From: Promicromonospora iranensis
Lineage (GTDB): Bacteria > Actinomycetota > Actinomycetes > Actinomycetales > Cellulomonadaceae
DNA: 64,000 bases
Assembly: GCF_028994805.1 (NCBI RefSeq)
Contig: NZ_JAJQQP010000007.1
Coordinates: 205,468-269,467, forward strand
Direction of reading: 5' to 3'
A program made the position numbers and the translations under genes. The stretch's first letter is position 1. Each line of letters begins with the position of its first letter. Below are positions 44,369-53,698 of this stretch, piece after piece. The notes beneath the pieces are model-generated. The model was not told where the DNA came from. It worked only from the letters and a program-made list of their open reading frames with translations, and ran no database searches.

Positions 44369-46774
44369 TCAGTCCTGCGCTCCGACCGGCTCCGCCTGCA
44401 TCGCGCGGCGCGGGCTCGAACCACCCTGGCCACGTTCGGCCAGTTCACGGGATGCCTGAAGGTACGCCAGTGCGCCCGTGGATGTCGCGTCGTATGTCAT
44501 GACGGTCTGGCCGTAGCTCGGCGCCTCGGAGATGCGCACCGAGCGCGGGATCGTGGTCTTGAACGTCTCGGCCGGAAAGTGCGAACGAACCTCGCCGGCG
44601 ACCTGCTGCGCCAGGTTGGTACGACCGTCGTACATGGTCAGCAGGATCGACGAGACACGCAGCTCCGGGTTGAGGTGCGAGCGGATCAGGTCGATGGTCT
44701 TGAGCAGCTGGCTCAGGCCCTCGAGCGCGTAGTACTCGCACTGGATGGGAATGAAGACCTCACGCCCGGCCACGAACGCGTTGACCGTGAGGAGCCCCAG
44801 GCTGGGTGGGCAGTCGATGAGGACATAGTCGATGCGCTCCTCCCCGGCTGCAACGCGGTCAGCGAGGTACTTGTCGATCGCCTTGCGCAGTCTCGTTTCA
44901 CGTGAAACGAGCGAGACGAGTTCGATCTCGGAACCGGAGAGGTCGATCGTCGCCGGCACGCCCCAGAGGTTCGGGATGTCCGGGCACTGCTGCACCGTGC
45001 TGGCGAGGGATTCCCCCTCCACCAGGATCTCGTACACCGACGGGGTGCCCGCACGGTGCTCGATGCCGAGGGCGGTGGACGCGTTGCCCTGCGGGTCGTT
45101 GTCGATGACCAGCACATTCAGCCCGGACTGGGCAAGACCGGCGGCGACGTTCACCGTGGTCGTCGTCTTGCCGACTCCGCCCTTCTGGTTGGCCACCGTG
45201 ATGATGCGTGTCTTCGGTGGACGAGGGAATCGTCGCCCTTGGAGCTCGATGCGTCGGCGAGCATCTATCGCGAGCTCGGCGGCGACAGGCGTCGTATCGT
45301 CAACGGCCGGAACAGTTGCGATGAGGGCTGACCGACGCTCGTCATCGCCACCGTACGGGCCGCCCGTGGGCTGCTGCGTGCCATGGGGCGTCTGCACGGG
45401 CTCGGACGTTTCACGTGAAACGCCGGGCGCGGAGAGGCTCTGCACAGGAATCGGATCCGTCACGCGGCCACTGTAATCGCTGGCCACGTCTTCTGGCTCG
45501 GACTCAGCCTCAGTTTCTCCGTCGAAATGTGTGAATTCTGCATCCACGAGAGCGACCGCCTCGTCATCGTCCGTTTCGGAGACCGGCCCAAGGACCGCCG
45601 GCGCTGCGTTCACGGCTGCGTCGAGTGCTTCGCTCGCTCGCTTGATCGCGTCAGCCGGAACAGGTCGGTCCGATGGCACTTCCTCCATCTCATCAGGATC
45701 CGTGTCAGAGGGCACCGGGGCCGTCCCGTACTCGACGGGTCCGCGGTTCGACGCCGCTTCCAGCATCGGGCTTGCCCCGACCCCTGTCGGTTCGGAGTCG
45801 CTGTCAACTGCCTCATTCTCGGCCGCGGGCATGGTCACAGACTCGATCAGCTCACTCAAGGCACCGACACTCTTTCCCTCATGGCCGGGGCGATCCTGAC
45901 CCCAGACCTCATCACGCGGCACGCCGTCCACGATCTCGGGCTGCGGAAGCGCCATGTCCTCGGACGACAGGACGGCTCCGTCGACCGTCCCGTCCGCACG
46001 AGCCCTTGTCACGCCGGTTCCGTCTTCGCCCGCCTCAAGCTTCCCCGTGACATCCTCCGGCTCGGACAGTTCCGCTTCGGCCGGGGTGACCTCTCCGGAT
46101 CCGGTCTCACCGACGGCGCCTGACGCTGCGGTGGCTGAGCGCGCGTCTTCGGGGTCGCCGTCTGGCGACGCCCCCGGGGAAGCAGCCGCTCCCTCCGGTT
46201 CATGCGCATGTGTCGCCTGATCTACCGGCGGATCGTCGGTCGTGTCGGATGTCAGCCCGGTCGCGCCGTCTGCTTCATCGTCCTCGCTCGAGGGATCACT
46301 GGCTCGTGACGACGGGGTTTCCCGGGAATCCGCCGTCGCGTCGACCTCAGTCGGTCCCTCACCGGACGTGTCCGTCGTCCCCTGGGACGTGGCCTCGACA
46401 TCCCGCGCCGGCCGTTCGTCGAGCACGGCCACGGTCGACGTCTGCGCCGAAACCATCGCCGCCGTCTGCTCAGTCGCTGTCGCGGACTCCCCCGGAGCGG
46501 AGGCCGGTTCGGAAGCGGACGAGTCGGACGCCGTCTCGGTGACAGCCGACGCCGCAACGGACGCGGCTGCCGCTACTCGCTTGGACTTTCGTCTGAAGAA
46601 GCACACGTCTGTAACGCTAAGGTCGACGGCCTGCTCAGCCGCGTCGAAACGCCGGTCTCGGAGGGATCGGTTCCGCTCATCTACCGCTTTTGCCCCCCGA
46701 TCTCTGCCCGACGATCGAAGCTCAGCACCGGGCCGCCCGAAAGGTGCCGTTGCCCTCTCCTCGGAGGCTGTCAC
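44369..46774 (-). CDS. parA: ParA chromosome partition ATPase with very long N-terminal extension
   Basis: The frame opens at GTG 46774 and yields 801 residues; the start is uncertain because no clear ribosome site precedes it. The ParA core is normal: KGGVGKTTTTVNVAAGLAQS at about 531, DNDPQGNASTALGIEH, VLIDCPPSLGLLTVNAFVAG. Before it lie about 520 acidic, Ser/Thr/Pro/Glu-rich residues predicted to be disordered. FFRRKSKRVAAAA near residue 58 is the only basic patch. Two parS sites fall inside the gene and read VSRET. An upstream neighbour with parB, typical order. Confidence 0.85.
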   Translation of the reverse strand: MTASEERATAPFGRPGAELRSSGRDRGAKAVDERNRSLRDRRFDAAEQAVDLSVTDVCFFRRKSKRVAAAASVAASAVTETASDSSASEPASAPGESATATEQTAAMVSAQTSTVAVLDERPARDVEATSQGTTDTSGEGPTEVDATADSRETPSSRASDPSSEDDEADGATGLTSDTTDDPPVDQATHAHEPEGAAASPGASPDGDPEDARSATAASGAVGETGSGEVTPAEAELSEPEDVTGKLEAGEDGTGVTRARADGTVDGAVLSSEDMALPQPEIVDGVPRDEVWGQDRPGHEGKSVGALSELIESVTMPAAENEAVDSDSEPTGVGASPMLEAASNRGPVEYGTAPVPSDTDPDEMEEVPSDRPVPADAIKRASEALDAAVNAAPAVLGPVSETDDDEAVALVDAEFTHFDGETEAESEPEDVASDYSGRVTDPIPVQSLSAPGVSRETSEPVQTPHGTQQPTGGPYGGDDERRSALIATVPAVDDTTPVAAELAIDARRRIELQGRRFPRPPKTRIITVANQKGGVGKTTTTVNVAAGLAQSGLNVLVIDNDPQGNASTALGIEHRAGTPSVYEILVEGESLASTVQQCPDIPNLWGVPATIDLSGSEIELVSLVSRETRLRKAIDKYLADRVAAGEERIDYVLIDCPPSLGLLTVNAFVAGREVFIPIQCEYYALEGLSQLLKTIDLIRSHLNPELRVSSILLTMYDGRTNLAQQVAGEVRSHFPAETFKTTIPRSVRISEAPSYGQTVMTYDATSTGALAYLQASRELAERGQGGSSPRRAMQAEPVGAQD
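44895..44908. other. parS site
   Basis: GTTTCACGTGAAAC, perfect core, inside parA (flanked C/G, a 16-bp palindrome). Confidence 0.9.
45408..45421. other. parS site
   Basis: GTTTCACGTGAAAC, perfect core, in the parA N-terminal extension. Confidence 0.9.
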
Positions 46775-46787
46775 GTCTCAGGGTGGA

Positions 46788-46801
46788 GTTTCACGTGAAA
46801 C
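46788..46801. other. parS site
   Basis: GTTTCACGTGAAAC, perfect core, 14 bp before the longest parA start. Confidence 0.9.
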
Positions 46802-47078
46802 ACGTCTGCCGAAGCGGGGTGTCGTCATCCTCGGCACCCTCCAGTTCTCTTCCTCCCCTGGCTCGGGGGTACCTCGTGGTGCCATGCAGAGGCACAGCCG
46901 CACCCGTCGTGGTGCGCTCCTTCCCGGACCGCTCGAGGCACCCAGCCAGGCACATCGGACGCCTCCTGTGGCTGCCGAGCCCGCCAGATTCCTTCCACCA
47001 GTTCCATCCGGGCCAGTCGCCGTTGTCGAGCCGTGTAGGTTGCGGATGGCATGAGCCGCTGGCTCCGTACTCCTCGAC

Positions 47079-47092
47079 GTTTCACGTGAAAC
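47079..47092. other. parS site
   Basis: GTTTCACGTGAAAC, perfect core; followed 2 bp later by a degenerate copy. Confidence 0.9.
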
Positions 47093-47094
47093 GC

Positions 47095-47108
47095 GATGCA
47101 CGTGAAAC
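47095..47108. other. Degenerate parS-like site
   Basis: GATGCACGTGAAAC, two mismatches, all in the left half; adjacent to the perfect site at 47079. Confidence 0.55.
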
Positions 47109-47403
47109 AGGCGCGCTCGGTCTCGGGGCGGCACAAGAGGAACGCTTGCCCTCTGGGCGAGCGAGCGGTGCGGTCACAGCATGCCAGCCTCTTCGGATCG
47201 GACTGCGTCGTCGCGTGCCGTCCGGGTTGCCTCACACCCAGTCGCTCCCCTGACGGCCGGATCAGTCGCGAGAGGCGCCTCGCATCACACCACGCAACTT
47301 CGGCGAGGAGCCGAGCGAGAGAGCCGGCGACCCGCCCTCCGCCCTTCGCATCGGACCTGATGTCGACCAGCGCTCGTGGGCGCTCTGCTCCCATCCCTCA
47401 CTC

Positions 47404-47417
47404 GTTCCACGTGAAAC
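47404..47417. other. parS-like site
   Basis: GTTCCACGTGAAAC, one mismatch. Confidence 0.75.
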
Positions 47418-47734
47418 AGGGACCGCCGAACTCTTCTGATCGCCGTTCTCCGAGCCGTGAGCCATCCACTCAGACGCCCTATGGCCACCGTCGGCTTCAG
47501 CCCTGCGACCGGCCGAAGACTGGGCTCACATCACCGAGCCTCCACATCGACCTGCCGAAGCGTCTCCGAGTCCAACAGTTCCGCGCTGGGAGGGATCCGA
47601 CCACCGATCCCGGACCCCGCCCACGACGTCCTCGCCCACGCAGGGCCTCCCGGCCCGCCCGGCAGTCGACGGCCGGCAGCGCATCCCGCGCCACCACGAA
47701 AGAACGGGAGCCCTCGCCTCAGGCGACTGCTCCC

Positions 47735-47748
47735 GTTCCACGTGAAAC
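47735..47748. other. parS-like site
   Basis: GTTCCACGTGAAAC, one mismatch, directly downstream of rsmG. Confidence 0.75.
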
Positions 47749-47765
47749 ATCCTGCGCGGTTCGAC

Positions 47766-48455
47766 CTACTTCCCTCGACGCACCCGCACGATCGTCGTCG
47801 ACTCAACGCCCTCGACCGTGATGCCTTCGAGGATGTCGGGCTGGCCCGCCGCGTACTTCCGGAGGATCTTGCGCGCTGGCTCAACCTCCTCCGCGACACT
47901 GCGGCCCTTGAGGATCACCATCTCACCGCCCACCCGCACGAGCGGCATGCTCATACGGACCAGCTTGGACAGAGCGGCTACGGCCCGGCACGTCACCGCG
48001 TCGACCTCGAAGGCGCCGTGGAACTCCTCCGCACGCCCACGCTTCACCTGGACGTTCTTCAGGCCGAGCTCCCCGACGACCTCTGCGAGCCACGTCGTCC
48101 GCCGCTCCATCGGCTCGATGAGGATCACCTCGAGCTCCGGCCGCATGACCGCCAGCACCACGCCCGGCAGTCCTGCGCCCGATCCGATGTCCGCCACCGA
48201 ACCTGACGTCGGAAGGTACGGCACGACGGCAGCGGAGTTCAGGATGTGCCGCTCCCAGATGCGCGGGACTTCACGAGGACCGATCAGCCCTCGGAGCTCT
48301 CCCTGGTCACGAAGCATCTCCGCGTAGCGCGCGACGCCGTCGTACGCATCGCCCAGGTGAGCCTTGACAGCAGCACTCGCACCGAGCGTCTCGCTGTCGG
48401 GCACGACCGCGTCTCCGACAGGCATCTCCTGCCCCGCCTCGTCCGAACCTTCCAC
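47766..48455 (-). CDS. rsmG: 16S rRNA G527 N7-methyltransferase
   Basis: 229 residues from GTG 48455, picked because GGAGG sits 7 nt upstream; the frame is open to 48527. Rossmann methyltransferase with IWERHILNSAAVVPYLP, SAM loop VADIGSGAGLPGVVLAV, and VDAVTCRAVAALSKLV. Methylates 16S rRNA near the decoding site. Usual neighbour of parA in this gene block, but a strong hairpin separates it from jag. Confidence 0.92.
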   Translation of the reverse strand: MEGSDEAGQEMPVGDAVVPDSETLGASAAVKAHLGDAYDGVARYAEMLRDQGELRGLIGPREVPRIWERHILNSAAVVPYLPTSGSVADIGSGAGLPGVVLAVMRPELEVILIEPMERRTTWLAEVVGELGLKNVQVKRGRAEEFHGAFEVDAVTCRAVAALSKLVRMSMPLVRVGGEMVILKGRSVAEEVEPARKILRKYAAGQPDILEGITVEGVESTTIVRVRRGK

Positions 48456-48496
48456 GTCCCGTCCTCCAGTTGCTGTCGAAAGGAGCTCAACATACC

Positions 48497-48535
48497 GAGG
48501 GCCGGTGCGCGTCCTCGGGACGCGCACCGGCCCTC
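48497..48535 (-). terminator. Strong hairpin between jag and rsmG
   Basis: Perfect 18-bp stem, 3-nt loop (arms 48497-48514 and 48518-48535). Likely ends the rpmH-to-jag transcript. Confidence 0.82.
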
Positions 48536-48551
48536 AGCAGAGGCCAACAGA

Positions 48552-49106
48552 TCAGTCCGTGGTCGCTCCCGGCGCCTCAGCGGGCTGGACCACTACATAT
48601 CGCTCCGGCTCGACACCACGCGAGTCGCTGACCAGTCCGGCTGCAGCCACTGCGTCGTGCACCACCTTGCGCTCGAAGGCGTTCAGCGGTTCGAGCTCGA
48701 TCTCCTGGCCGGAGCTGCGCACCTGCTCGACCGCAGCATCCGCGAGGCGCGTGAGCTCCACCCGTCGAGCGGCGCGGTAACCACCGATGTCGAGCATCAG
48801 GCGGCTTCGCTCCCCGGTGCGGGTCTGCACCGCCAGGCGCGTGAGCTCCTGCATCGCGTCGAGCACCTCGCCCTCGCCACCGATGAGGTGCGCCAGCGAC
48901 GTGGGATCGTCGGCAACCACCTCGACCGCGGCACGGTCGTGCTTGATGTCGAGGTCGATGTCACCGTCGAGGTCGGCGATGTCGAGGAACTCCTCGAGGT
49001 AGTCGGCCGCGATCTCGCCCTCTTCTTCGAGGCGCTTGGTCCGGTCCTCCGGATCCACGACCGGAGCCGCGGGGTCGGGCGCGGCCGTACCTGTGCTCGC
49101 GTTCAT
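48552..49106 (-). CDS. jag: Jag/KhpB-type KH-R3H RNA-binding protein
   Basis: 184 residues. Acidic N-terminus, KH-like domain (IKHDRAAVEVVADDPTSLAH, LIGGEGEVLDAMQELTRLAV) and R3H domain with MLDIGGYRAARRVELTRLA. Binds RNA and helps control wall growth and division. Immediately follows yidC, conserved order. Confidence 0.9.
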   Translation of the reverse strand: MNASTGTAAPDPAAPVVDPEDRTKRLEEEGEIAADYLEEFLDIADLDGDIDLDIKHDRAAVEVVADDPTSLAHLIGGEGEVLDAMQELTRLAVQTRTGERSRLMLDIGGYRAARRVELTRLADAAVEQVRSSGQEIELEPLNAFERKVVHDAVAAAGLVSDSRGVEPERYVVVQPAEAPGATTD

Positions 49107-49117
49107 CGGGTCTCCTC

Positions 49118-50293
49118 CTACTTCTTCTGCTTGCGCTTGCCCGACGACGTCGGGGTGGACCCGGGTGTCGTGCCGGACGGCTTCGGCTTCGCACCGGGCT
49201 GCTTGCCCGGCGTCGTACCGGAGGGCTTGGGCTTGGGCCCGGTCTGCTTCTCCGGAGCCGGAGCCGGCTCCGATGCGTCCTGCAGCGATGCGTCCTGCGG
49301 CGCGGACTGCGCGATGACCGGACGGGTGGGCGCGGGACGTGCCGTGCCCTTCTGCCGGTCCTTCCGCTTCGGCTGCACGCGCTGGCCGGTCTTGGGCTGC
49401 TCCACCACGGGAGTCTCGTCCTCGATGACCTCGCCGGTCTTGGCGGCGCGCTTGGCGGCCTTCGCGGCCTGCCGCTCCTTCATCTGCTTCTCGGCGATGG
49501 AGCCTGGCGTCGGCATGCGCTTGATCGTGTAGTACTGCTGCCCCATGGACCAGAGGTTGGTGACCGTCCAGTAGATCAGGACACCGACCGGGAAGTTCAC
49601 GCCGGAGATCGCGAAGACCAGCGGCAGCATGTACAGCATCATCTTCTGCGTCTGCGCCATCGGGCCCTCGAGGGCCGACGGCGGCATGTTCTTCATCGTC
49701 AGCTGCCGCTGCGTGGTGAAGGTCGTGACGCTCATCGCGACGATCAGCACGATGACCACGGTGCGGGACACCCAGGAGTCGGTCTGCAGGAAGACGTCGC
49801 TCAGCTGAGCGCCGAAGAGCGTCGAGGACTCGATGTCACCGGCAACCGACTGGGTGATCGGTCCGATCGGGTCTGCGTTACCGGTCGAGATGGACTCCAG
49901 CCCGTTCAGCACGCGGAACAGCGCGAAGAAGATCGGCGACTGCAGGAGGATCGGCATGCAGGACGCGAACGGGTTCGTCCCGTGCTTCCGGTAGAGCTCC
50001 ATGGTCTCGCGCGTCATGTTCTCGCGAGAGGCCGGGTCCGTCTTGCCCTTGTACTTCTTCTGCACGGCCTGCAGCTCGGGCTGGATCATCTGCATCCCGC
50101 GCGAAGCCTTGATCTGCTTGAAGAAGAGCGGGATGAGCACGATGCGGATCACGATCACCAGCGCGACGATCGACAGAACCCACGCGGTGCCAGGGCCGGA
50201 ACTCATCCCCAGTGTCGTGAAGACCCAGTGCGACCCGTAGATGATCCAGGCGACGACCCATTCGATCGGCCAGAGGAATGCGAAGAAGTCCAT
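49118..50293 (-). CDS. yidC: Membrane protein insertase YidC
   Basis: 391 residues, Oxa1/YidC family. Membrane segments near the start (IEWVVAWIIYGSHWVFTTLG), RIVLIPLFFKQIKASRGMQM with the conserved hydrophilic groove Arg, and helices around 110-270. A long Lys/Pro-rich C-terminal tail (about 285-391) ends in basic residues that may contact ribosomes. Confidence 0.94.
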   Translation of the reverse strand: MDFFAFLWPIEWVVAWIIYGSHWVFTTLGMSSGPGTAWVLSIVALVIVIRIVLIPLFFKQIKASRGMQMIQPELQAVQKKYKGKTDPASRENMTRETMELYRKHGTNPFASCMPILLQSPIFFALFRVLNGLESISTGNADPIGPITQSVAGDIESSTLFGAQLSDVFLQTDSWVSRTVVIVLIVAMSVTTFTTQRQLTMKNMPPSALEGPMAQTQKMMLYMLPLVFAISGVNFPVGVLIYWTVTNLWSMGQQYYTIKRMPTPGSIAEKQMKERQAAKAAKRAAKTGEVIEDETPVVEQPKTGQRVQPKRKDRQKGTARPAPTRPVIAQSAPQDASLQDASEPAPAPEKQTGPKPKPSGTTPGKQPGAKPKPSGTTPGSTPTSSGKRKQKK

Positions 50294-50373
50294 CGGTCAA
50301 GAAGCTCCAGAGTTGGTGACGCGAAGTCTGCGGGGAGGTGCGGTGTCGTGTCGGTGGACCGAGCCGGGGCAGG

Positions 50374-50682
50374 TCAGCCCTCGGCGTGGGTGTGCGCGCC
50401 GCGCACGGGCGGCACGTCGTCGACGCCGCCGAGACTCCACGGGTTGCACCGCAGCAGGCGCCACAGCGCGAGACCCAGCCCACGCACCGCACCGTGCCGC
50501 CGCAAGGCGAGCACGGTGTACTGCGAGCAGGACGGGTAGTACTTACAGCTCGGAGGGCTCATCGGGCTGATGAACGCCTGGTAGAAGCGCACCATCCCCA
50601 CGAGGAGGGTCACCGGGAGCCGGCCGATCAGCGATGGCTCGCGCGGCGGTGCCTCACCCTCGGGCGCAGGGATGGTGGTCAT
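50374..50682 (-). CDS. yidD: YidD membrane protein insertion efficiency factor
   Basis: 102 residues from ATG 50682 (GGAAGAG upstream). FYQAFISPMSPPSCKYYPSC and QYTVLALRRHGAVRGLGLAL, then RCNPWSLGGVDDVP: the full YidD signature with its conserved Cys. Between rnpA and yidC, start overlapping the rnpA stop. Confidence 0.94.
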   Translation of the reverse strand: MTTIPAPEGEAPPREPSLIGRLPVTLLVGMVRFYQAFISPMSPPSCKYYPSCSQYTVLALRRHGAVRGLGLALWRLLRCNPWSLGGVDDVPPVRGAHTHAEG

Positions 50683-51056
50683 CTCTTCCCGTCTCCGGTC
50701 GCGCGTGCGACCGCACGGCGCAGGCACGAGTCGAGGTCGCGCTCAAGATCTGTGTACGTGGCCGACGATGACGCCGGAAGCGCGCGCACGACAGCCCGGG
50801 AAGCACTGGGCAACACCGACAGCTGCTCGGCCGCGGCGGCACGGAGCCGACGCTTCACGAGATTGCGCTGCACAGAGTTACCCACAGCCTTGGAAACGAC
50901 AAAACCGACCTGTGGAGTTCCCGATCCTGTGTCCGAGACATTTTCGTCCGGCATCAAGAGGTGAACCACCACGGTCGATCGACCTGCACGCGTGCCGCGA
51001 CGCACCGTCCGCTCGAAGTCGACGGAACGGCGCAGACGGTGCGCCGCGGGCAGCAT
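50679..51056 (-). CDS. rnpA: Ribonuclease P protein component
   Basis: 125 residues. LPAAHRLRRSVDFERTVRRG and the RNR-type motif VGNSVQRNLVKRRLRAA. Protein cofactor of RNase P for tRNA 5' maturation. 3 bp after rpmH. Confidence 0.95.
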   Translation of the reverse strand: MLPAAHRLRRSVDFERTVRRGTRAGRSTVVVHLLMPDENVSDTGSGTPQVGFVVSKAVGNSVQRNLVKRRLRAAAAEQLSVLPSASRAVVRALPASSSATYTDLERDLDSCLRRAVARATGDGKR

Positions 51057-51059
51057 GGC

Positions 51060-51197
51060 TCAGGCTGAGAGCTCGGCGCGACCCTTGCGACGACGGTCCG
51101 CCAGGATGGCGCGGCCGGCGCGGGTGCGCATGCGCAGCCGGAAGCCGTGGGTCTTTGCACGACGGCGGGTGTTCGGCTGGAAGGTCCGCTTGCTCAC
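51060..51197 (-). CDS. rpmH: 50S ribosomal protein L34
   Basis: 45 residues from GTG 51197: [20 protein letters not shown] then [20 protein letters not shown], the full L34 pattern. Too short for many gene finders. First gene of the rpmH-rnpA-yidD-yidC-jag operon, divergent from dnaA. Confidence 0.97.
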   Translation of the reverse strand: MSKRTFQPNTRRRAKTHGFRLRMRTRAGRAILADRRRKGRAELSA

Positions 51198-51626
51198 GAG
51201 GTACTCCAAGAACGTCGGGGTAGGCACACCGTCTGTCCTCGACGATGCAGTGAAAGTTGGCCGTTCAGTACAACGATTGGCCTCGCCGACCCGGGGCCTG
51301 CTCCACTGGTCGTGGCCAACGTCGAAAGACGTGGCCCGAATCCGTGTGTGGGCGCGCAGAAGTACCTGGAACGGCTGTATGACGTTACGCCGCCCACGCC
51401 CTCCGGGTCAAACCAGAACGGCAGGATCATGCGTGTCGGACGCGCCACACCGGGTGTCTCGACCAGTCCCATGGAGGGCTCGTTCGCCTGCCCGCGTACC
51501 ACTTGTTCAGGGGCGATCTGCGCAATCCACAACCTGTGGACAACTGTGTGGACGGTGCCCCATCATGGCAGACTCCGAGACACCCCCAGCACTCGCAGGA
51601 CCCGCGCACGAGACGAAGGAAAGCCA
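51198..51626. other. rpmH-dnaA divergent promoter region with DnaA boxes
   Basis: 429 bases. Contains a perfect DnaA box (51535-51543), a second weaker one (TGTGGACGG, 51547-51555), and the promoters of rpmH and dnaA. It may form part of the origin or serve dnaA autoregulation. No gene seen. Confidence 0.6.
51535..51543 (-). promoter_or_regulatory. Perfect DnaA box
   Basis: TGTGGACAA, reverse complement of TTGTCCACA, 84 bp before the dnaA GTG. Confidence 0.82.
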
Positions 51627-53063
51627 GTGGCCAACCCGGACGAGAACATCGGTGACGTCTGGGCACAGACCCTGACGGCACTCGAGGCCCGGCCCGATAT
51701 GAGCCCTCGGCAGCTCGCCTTCATCCGCCTGGCCAAGCCGATGGCAGTGCTGGACGACATGGTGTTCATCGCTGTCCCCCACGAACAGACCCGTACGTAC
51801 CTGGAGACGGCGGTCCGCGACGACCTCGTGTCCGCGATGTCGTCGGTACTCGGACGCGACGTGCGATTCGGCATCACCGTCGACCCCGAGCTGAGCAGCC
51901 GGACGCTCGCCGGCCCGTCACAGATCTCAGGGCCGGCCACGCTCTCCCTCGAGCAGGAACCGCCCGAGCCGGAGCAGGCGCAGATGCCCATCGCGCCGCA
52001 GCCGGCTCCTAAGCCGTCTGCCGAGCCCACCCGGCTGAACCCGAAGTACATCTTCGAGACGTTCGTCATCGGCTCGTCCAACCGGTTCGCACACGCGGCC
52101 GCCGTCGCCGTGGCCGAGGCGCCGGCCAAGGCGTACAACCCGCTCTTCATCTACGGCGACTCGGGACTGGGCAAGACCCACCTGCTGCACGCCATCGGGC
52201 ACTACGTCCACAACCTGTATCCACACATCCGCGTGCGGTACGTGAACTCCGAGGAGTTCACCAACGACTTCATCAACAGCATCGGTGAGGGCAAGGCCGG
52301 TGCGTTCCAGCGCCGGTACCGCGACGTCGACGTGCTCCTCATCGACGACATCCAGTTCCTGCAGGGCAAGGAACAGACGATGGAGGAGTTCTTCCACACC
52401 TTCAACGCGCTGCACAACGCCAACAAGCAGGTCGTGATCACGTCCGATGTCCCGCCGAAGCAGCTCAACGGCTTCGAGGACCGGCTGCGCTCCCGCTTCG
52501 AGTGGGGTCTCATCACCGATGTCCAGCCCCCCGACCTCGAGACCCGCATCGCGATCATGCGGAAGAAGGCGGCGAGCGAGCACCTCGACGTGCCGGCCGA
52601 CGTGCTCTCCTACATCGGCTCGCGGATCTCGACGAACATCCGGGAGCTCGAAGGTGCCCTGATCCGCGTCACGGCGTTCGCAAACCTGAACCGACAGCAG
52701 GTGGACCTGGCCCTCGCCGAGATAGTTCTCAAGGACCTGATCACCGATGACGACGACACCGCCGAGATCACACCGGCCGTCGTCATCGCGCAGACCGCCG
52801 CGTACTTCGGCCTGACCATCGACGACCTCTGCGGCTCGTCGCGGTCTCGTGTGCTGGTCACCGCCCGACAGATCGCCATGTACCTGTGCCGCGAGCTCAC
52901 CGACCTGTCTCTGCCCAAGATCGGCCAGCAGTTCGGCGGGCGCGACCACACCACGGTCATGCATGCGAACAAGAAGATCGCGGGCCAGATGGCTGAGCGG
53001 CGCTCGACCTACAACCAGGTCACCGAGCTCACGAGCCGGATCAAGCAGCAACAGCGCGGCTGA
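51627..53063 (+). CDS. dnaA: Replication initiator DnaA
   Basis: 478 residues from GTG 51627 (GAAGGA upstream). Domain I NPDENIGDVWAQTLTALE, acidic/Pro linker, AAA+ module with GDSGLGKTHLLHAIGH (about 172) and LLIDDIQFLQGKEQTMEEFF, and domain IV GRDHTTVMHANKKI. Binds DnaA boxes on both sides and opens oriC. Confidence 0.98.
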   Translation: MANPDENIGDVWAQTLTALEARPDMSPRQLAFIRLAKPMAVLDDMVFIAVPHEQTRTYLETAVRDDLVSAMSSVLGRDVRFGITVDPELSSRTLAGPSQISGPATLSLEQEPPEPEQAQMPIAPQPAPKPSAEPTRLNPKYIFETFVIGSSNRFAHAAAVAVAEAPAKAYNPLFIYGDSGLGKTHLLHAIGHYVHNLYPHIRVRYVNSEEFTNDFINSIGEGKAGAFQRRYRDVDVLLIDDIQFLQGKEQTMEEFFHTFNALHNANKQVVITSDVPPKQLNGFEDRLRSRFEWGLITDVQPPDLETRIAIMRKKAASEHLDVPADVLSYIGSRISTNIRELEGALIRVTAFANLNRQQVDLALAEIVLKDLITDDDDTAEITPAVVIAQTAAYFGLTIDDLCGSSRSRVLVTARQIAMYLCRELTDLSLPKIGQQFGGRDHTTVMHANKKIAGQMAERRSTYNQVTELTSRIKQQQRG

Positions 53064-53698
53064 CGCAGACGCCGATCCAGCGCCCCAAATTCGGACAGCA
53101 CGCCCCTTTTCACACTTGTCCCCACCCCTGTGCACAGCCTGACCGGTGCACAGGGGTGTTGCATATCTGCACCTCCACAGGTCTGTCCACACGCGGAGCC
53201 GCGGGTTCCTGCCGTTTCACTCAGTTCGTCCCCAGCGCTGTGGACGCACACTGTGCAGAACTCCGCCGATCGTCCTGACCTGCCGATACACACCTGGGGA
53301 CAAGCCTGTGGACGGGTGTGGACGAAGGCCCTTTTTCTGTGGGCGGCGGACCCCAAAACGGTGGACAGCCTGTGTGTACAAAATGGCCGTCCACAGCAGC
53401 GCCCAGTTCTTGCACAGATCGGTGCACAGCTCCTCCACAGGAGGAAACCGCCTCTGACCTGCGGGAAGACCGGATATCCCCAGTTTCCACAACCCCTACT
53501 ACGACTACGACATCTATCTCTCAGAGGGAATCCACACGCCTTCATCAGGCGGTCCGAGCGCTCGGCACACCTCTTCGAACATTAGTACTAAGTGCCGGAA
53601 GAAGTCCATCCACAACCTCTGGCGCTGGAGTGCCACGCAGTCAGCAACTCGCGTAGGGTTTCCCTCGACAGTCCAGGAACAAGAGGAGATGCAACGGC
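53064..53698. other. oriC: Replication origin oriC
   Basis: 635 bases between dnaA and dnaN. Many DnaA-box-like 9-mers with one mismatch to TTGTCCACA: 53116-53124 (TTGTCCCCA), 53183-53191 (CTGTCCACA), 53295-53303 (rc), 53317-53325 (rc TCGTCCACA), plus weaker ones (53241, 53307). The opening region may be the AT-richer part around 53330-53390 or 53500-53590. No gene seen. Confidence 0.9.
53123..53158. repeat. 13-bp inverted repeat in oriC, containing box-like motifs
   Basis: CACCCCTGTGCAC (53123-53135) and GTGCACAGGGGTG (53146-53158), loop 10 nt. Lies 60 bp after dnaA; either its terminator or part of the origin's box architecture. Confidence 0.7.

Larger units (their letters stand above)
46775..47765. 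other. Gene-free centromere-like region with clustered parS
   Basis: 991 bases between parA and rsmG. It carries five parS or parS-like sites (46788, 47079, 47095, 47404, 47735). Open frames here show no family match and no ribosome site. I read it as the partition centromere plus the parAB promoter. Confidence 0.7.

Noticed and set aside
47096-47821. Long open frame across the parS region
   Set aside because: No ribosome site or family match, and it overlaps the end of rsmG on the other strand.
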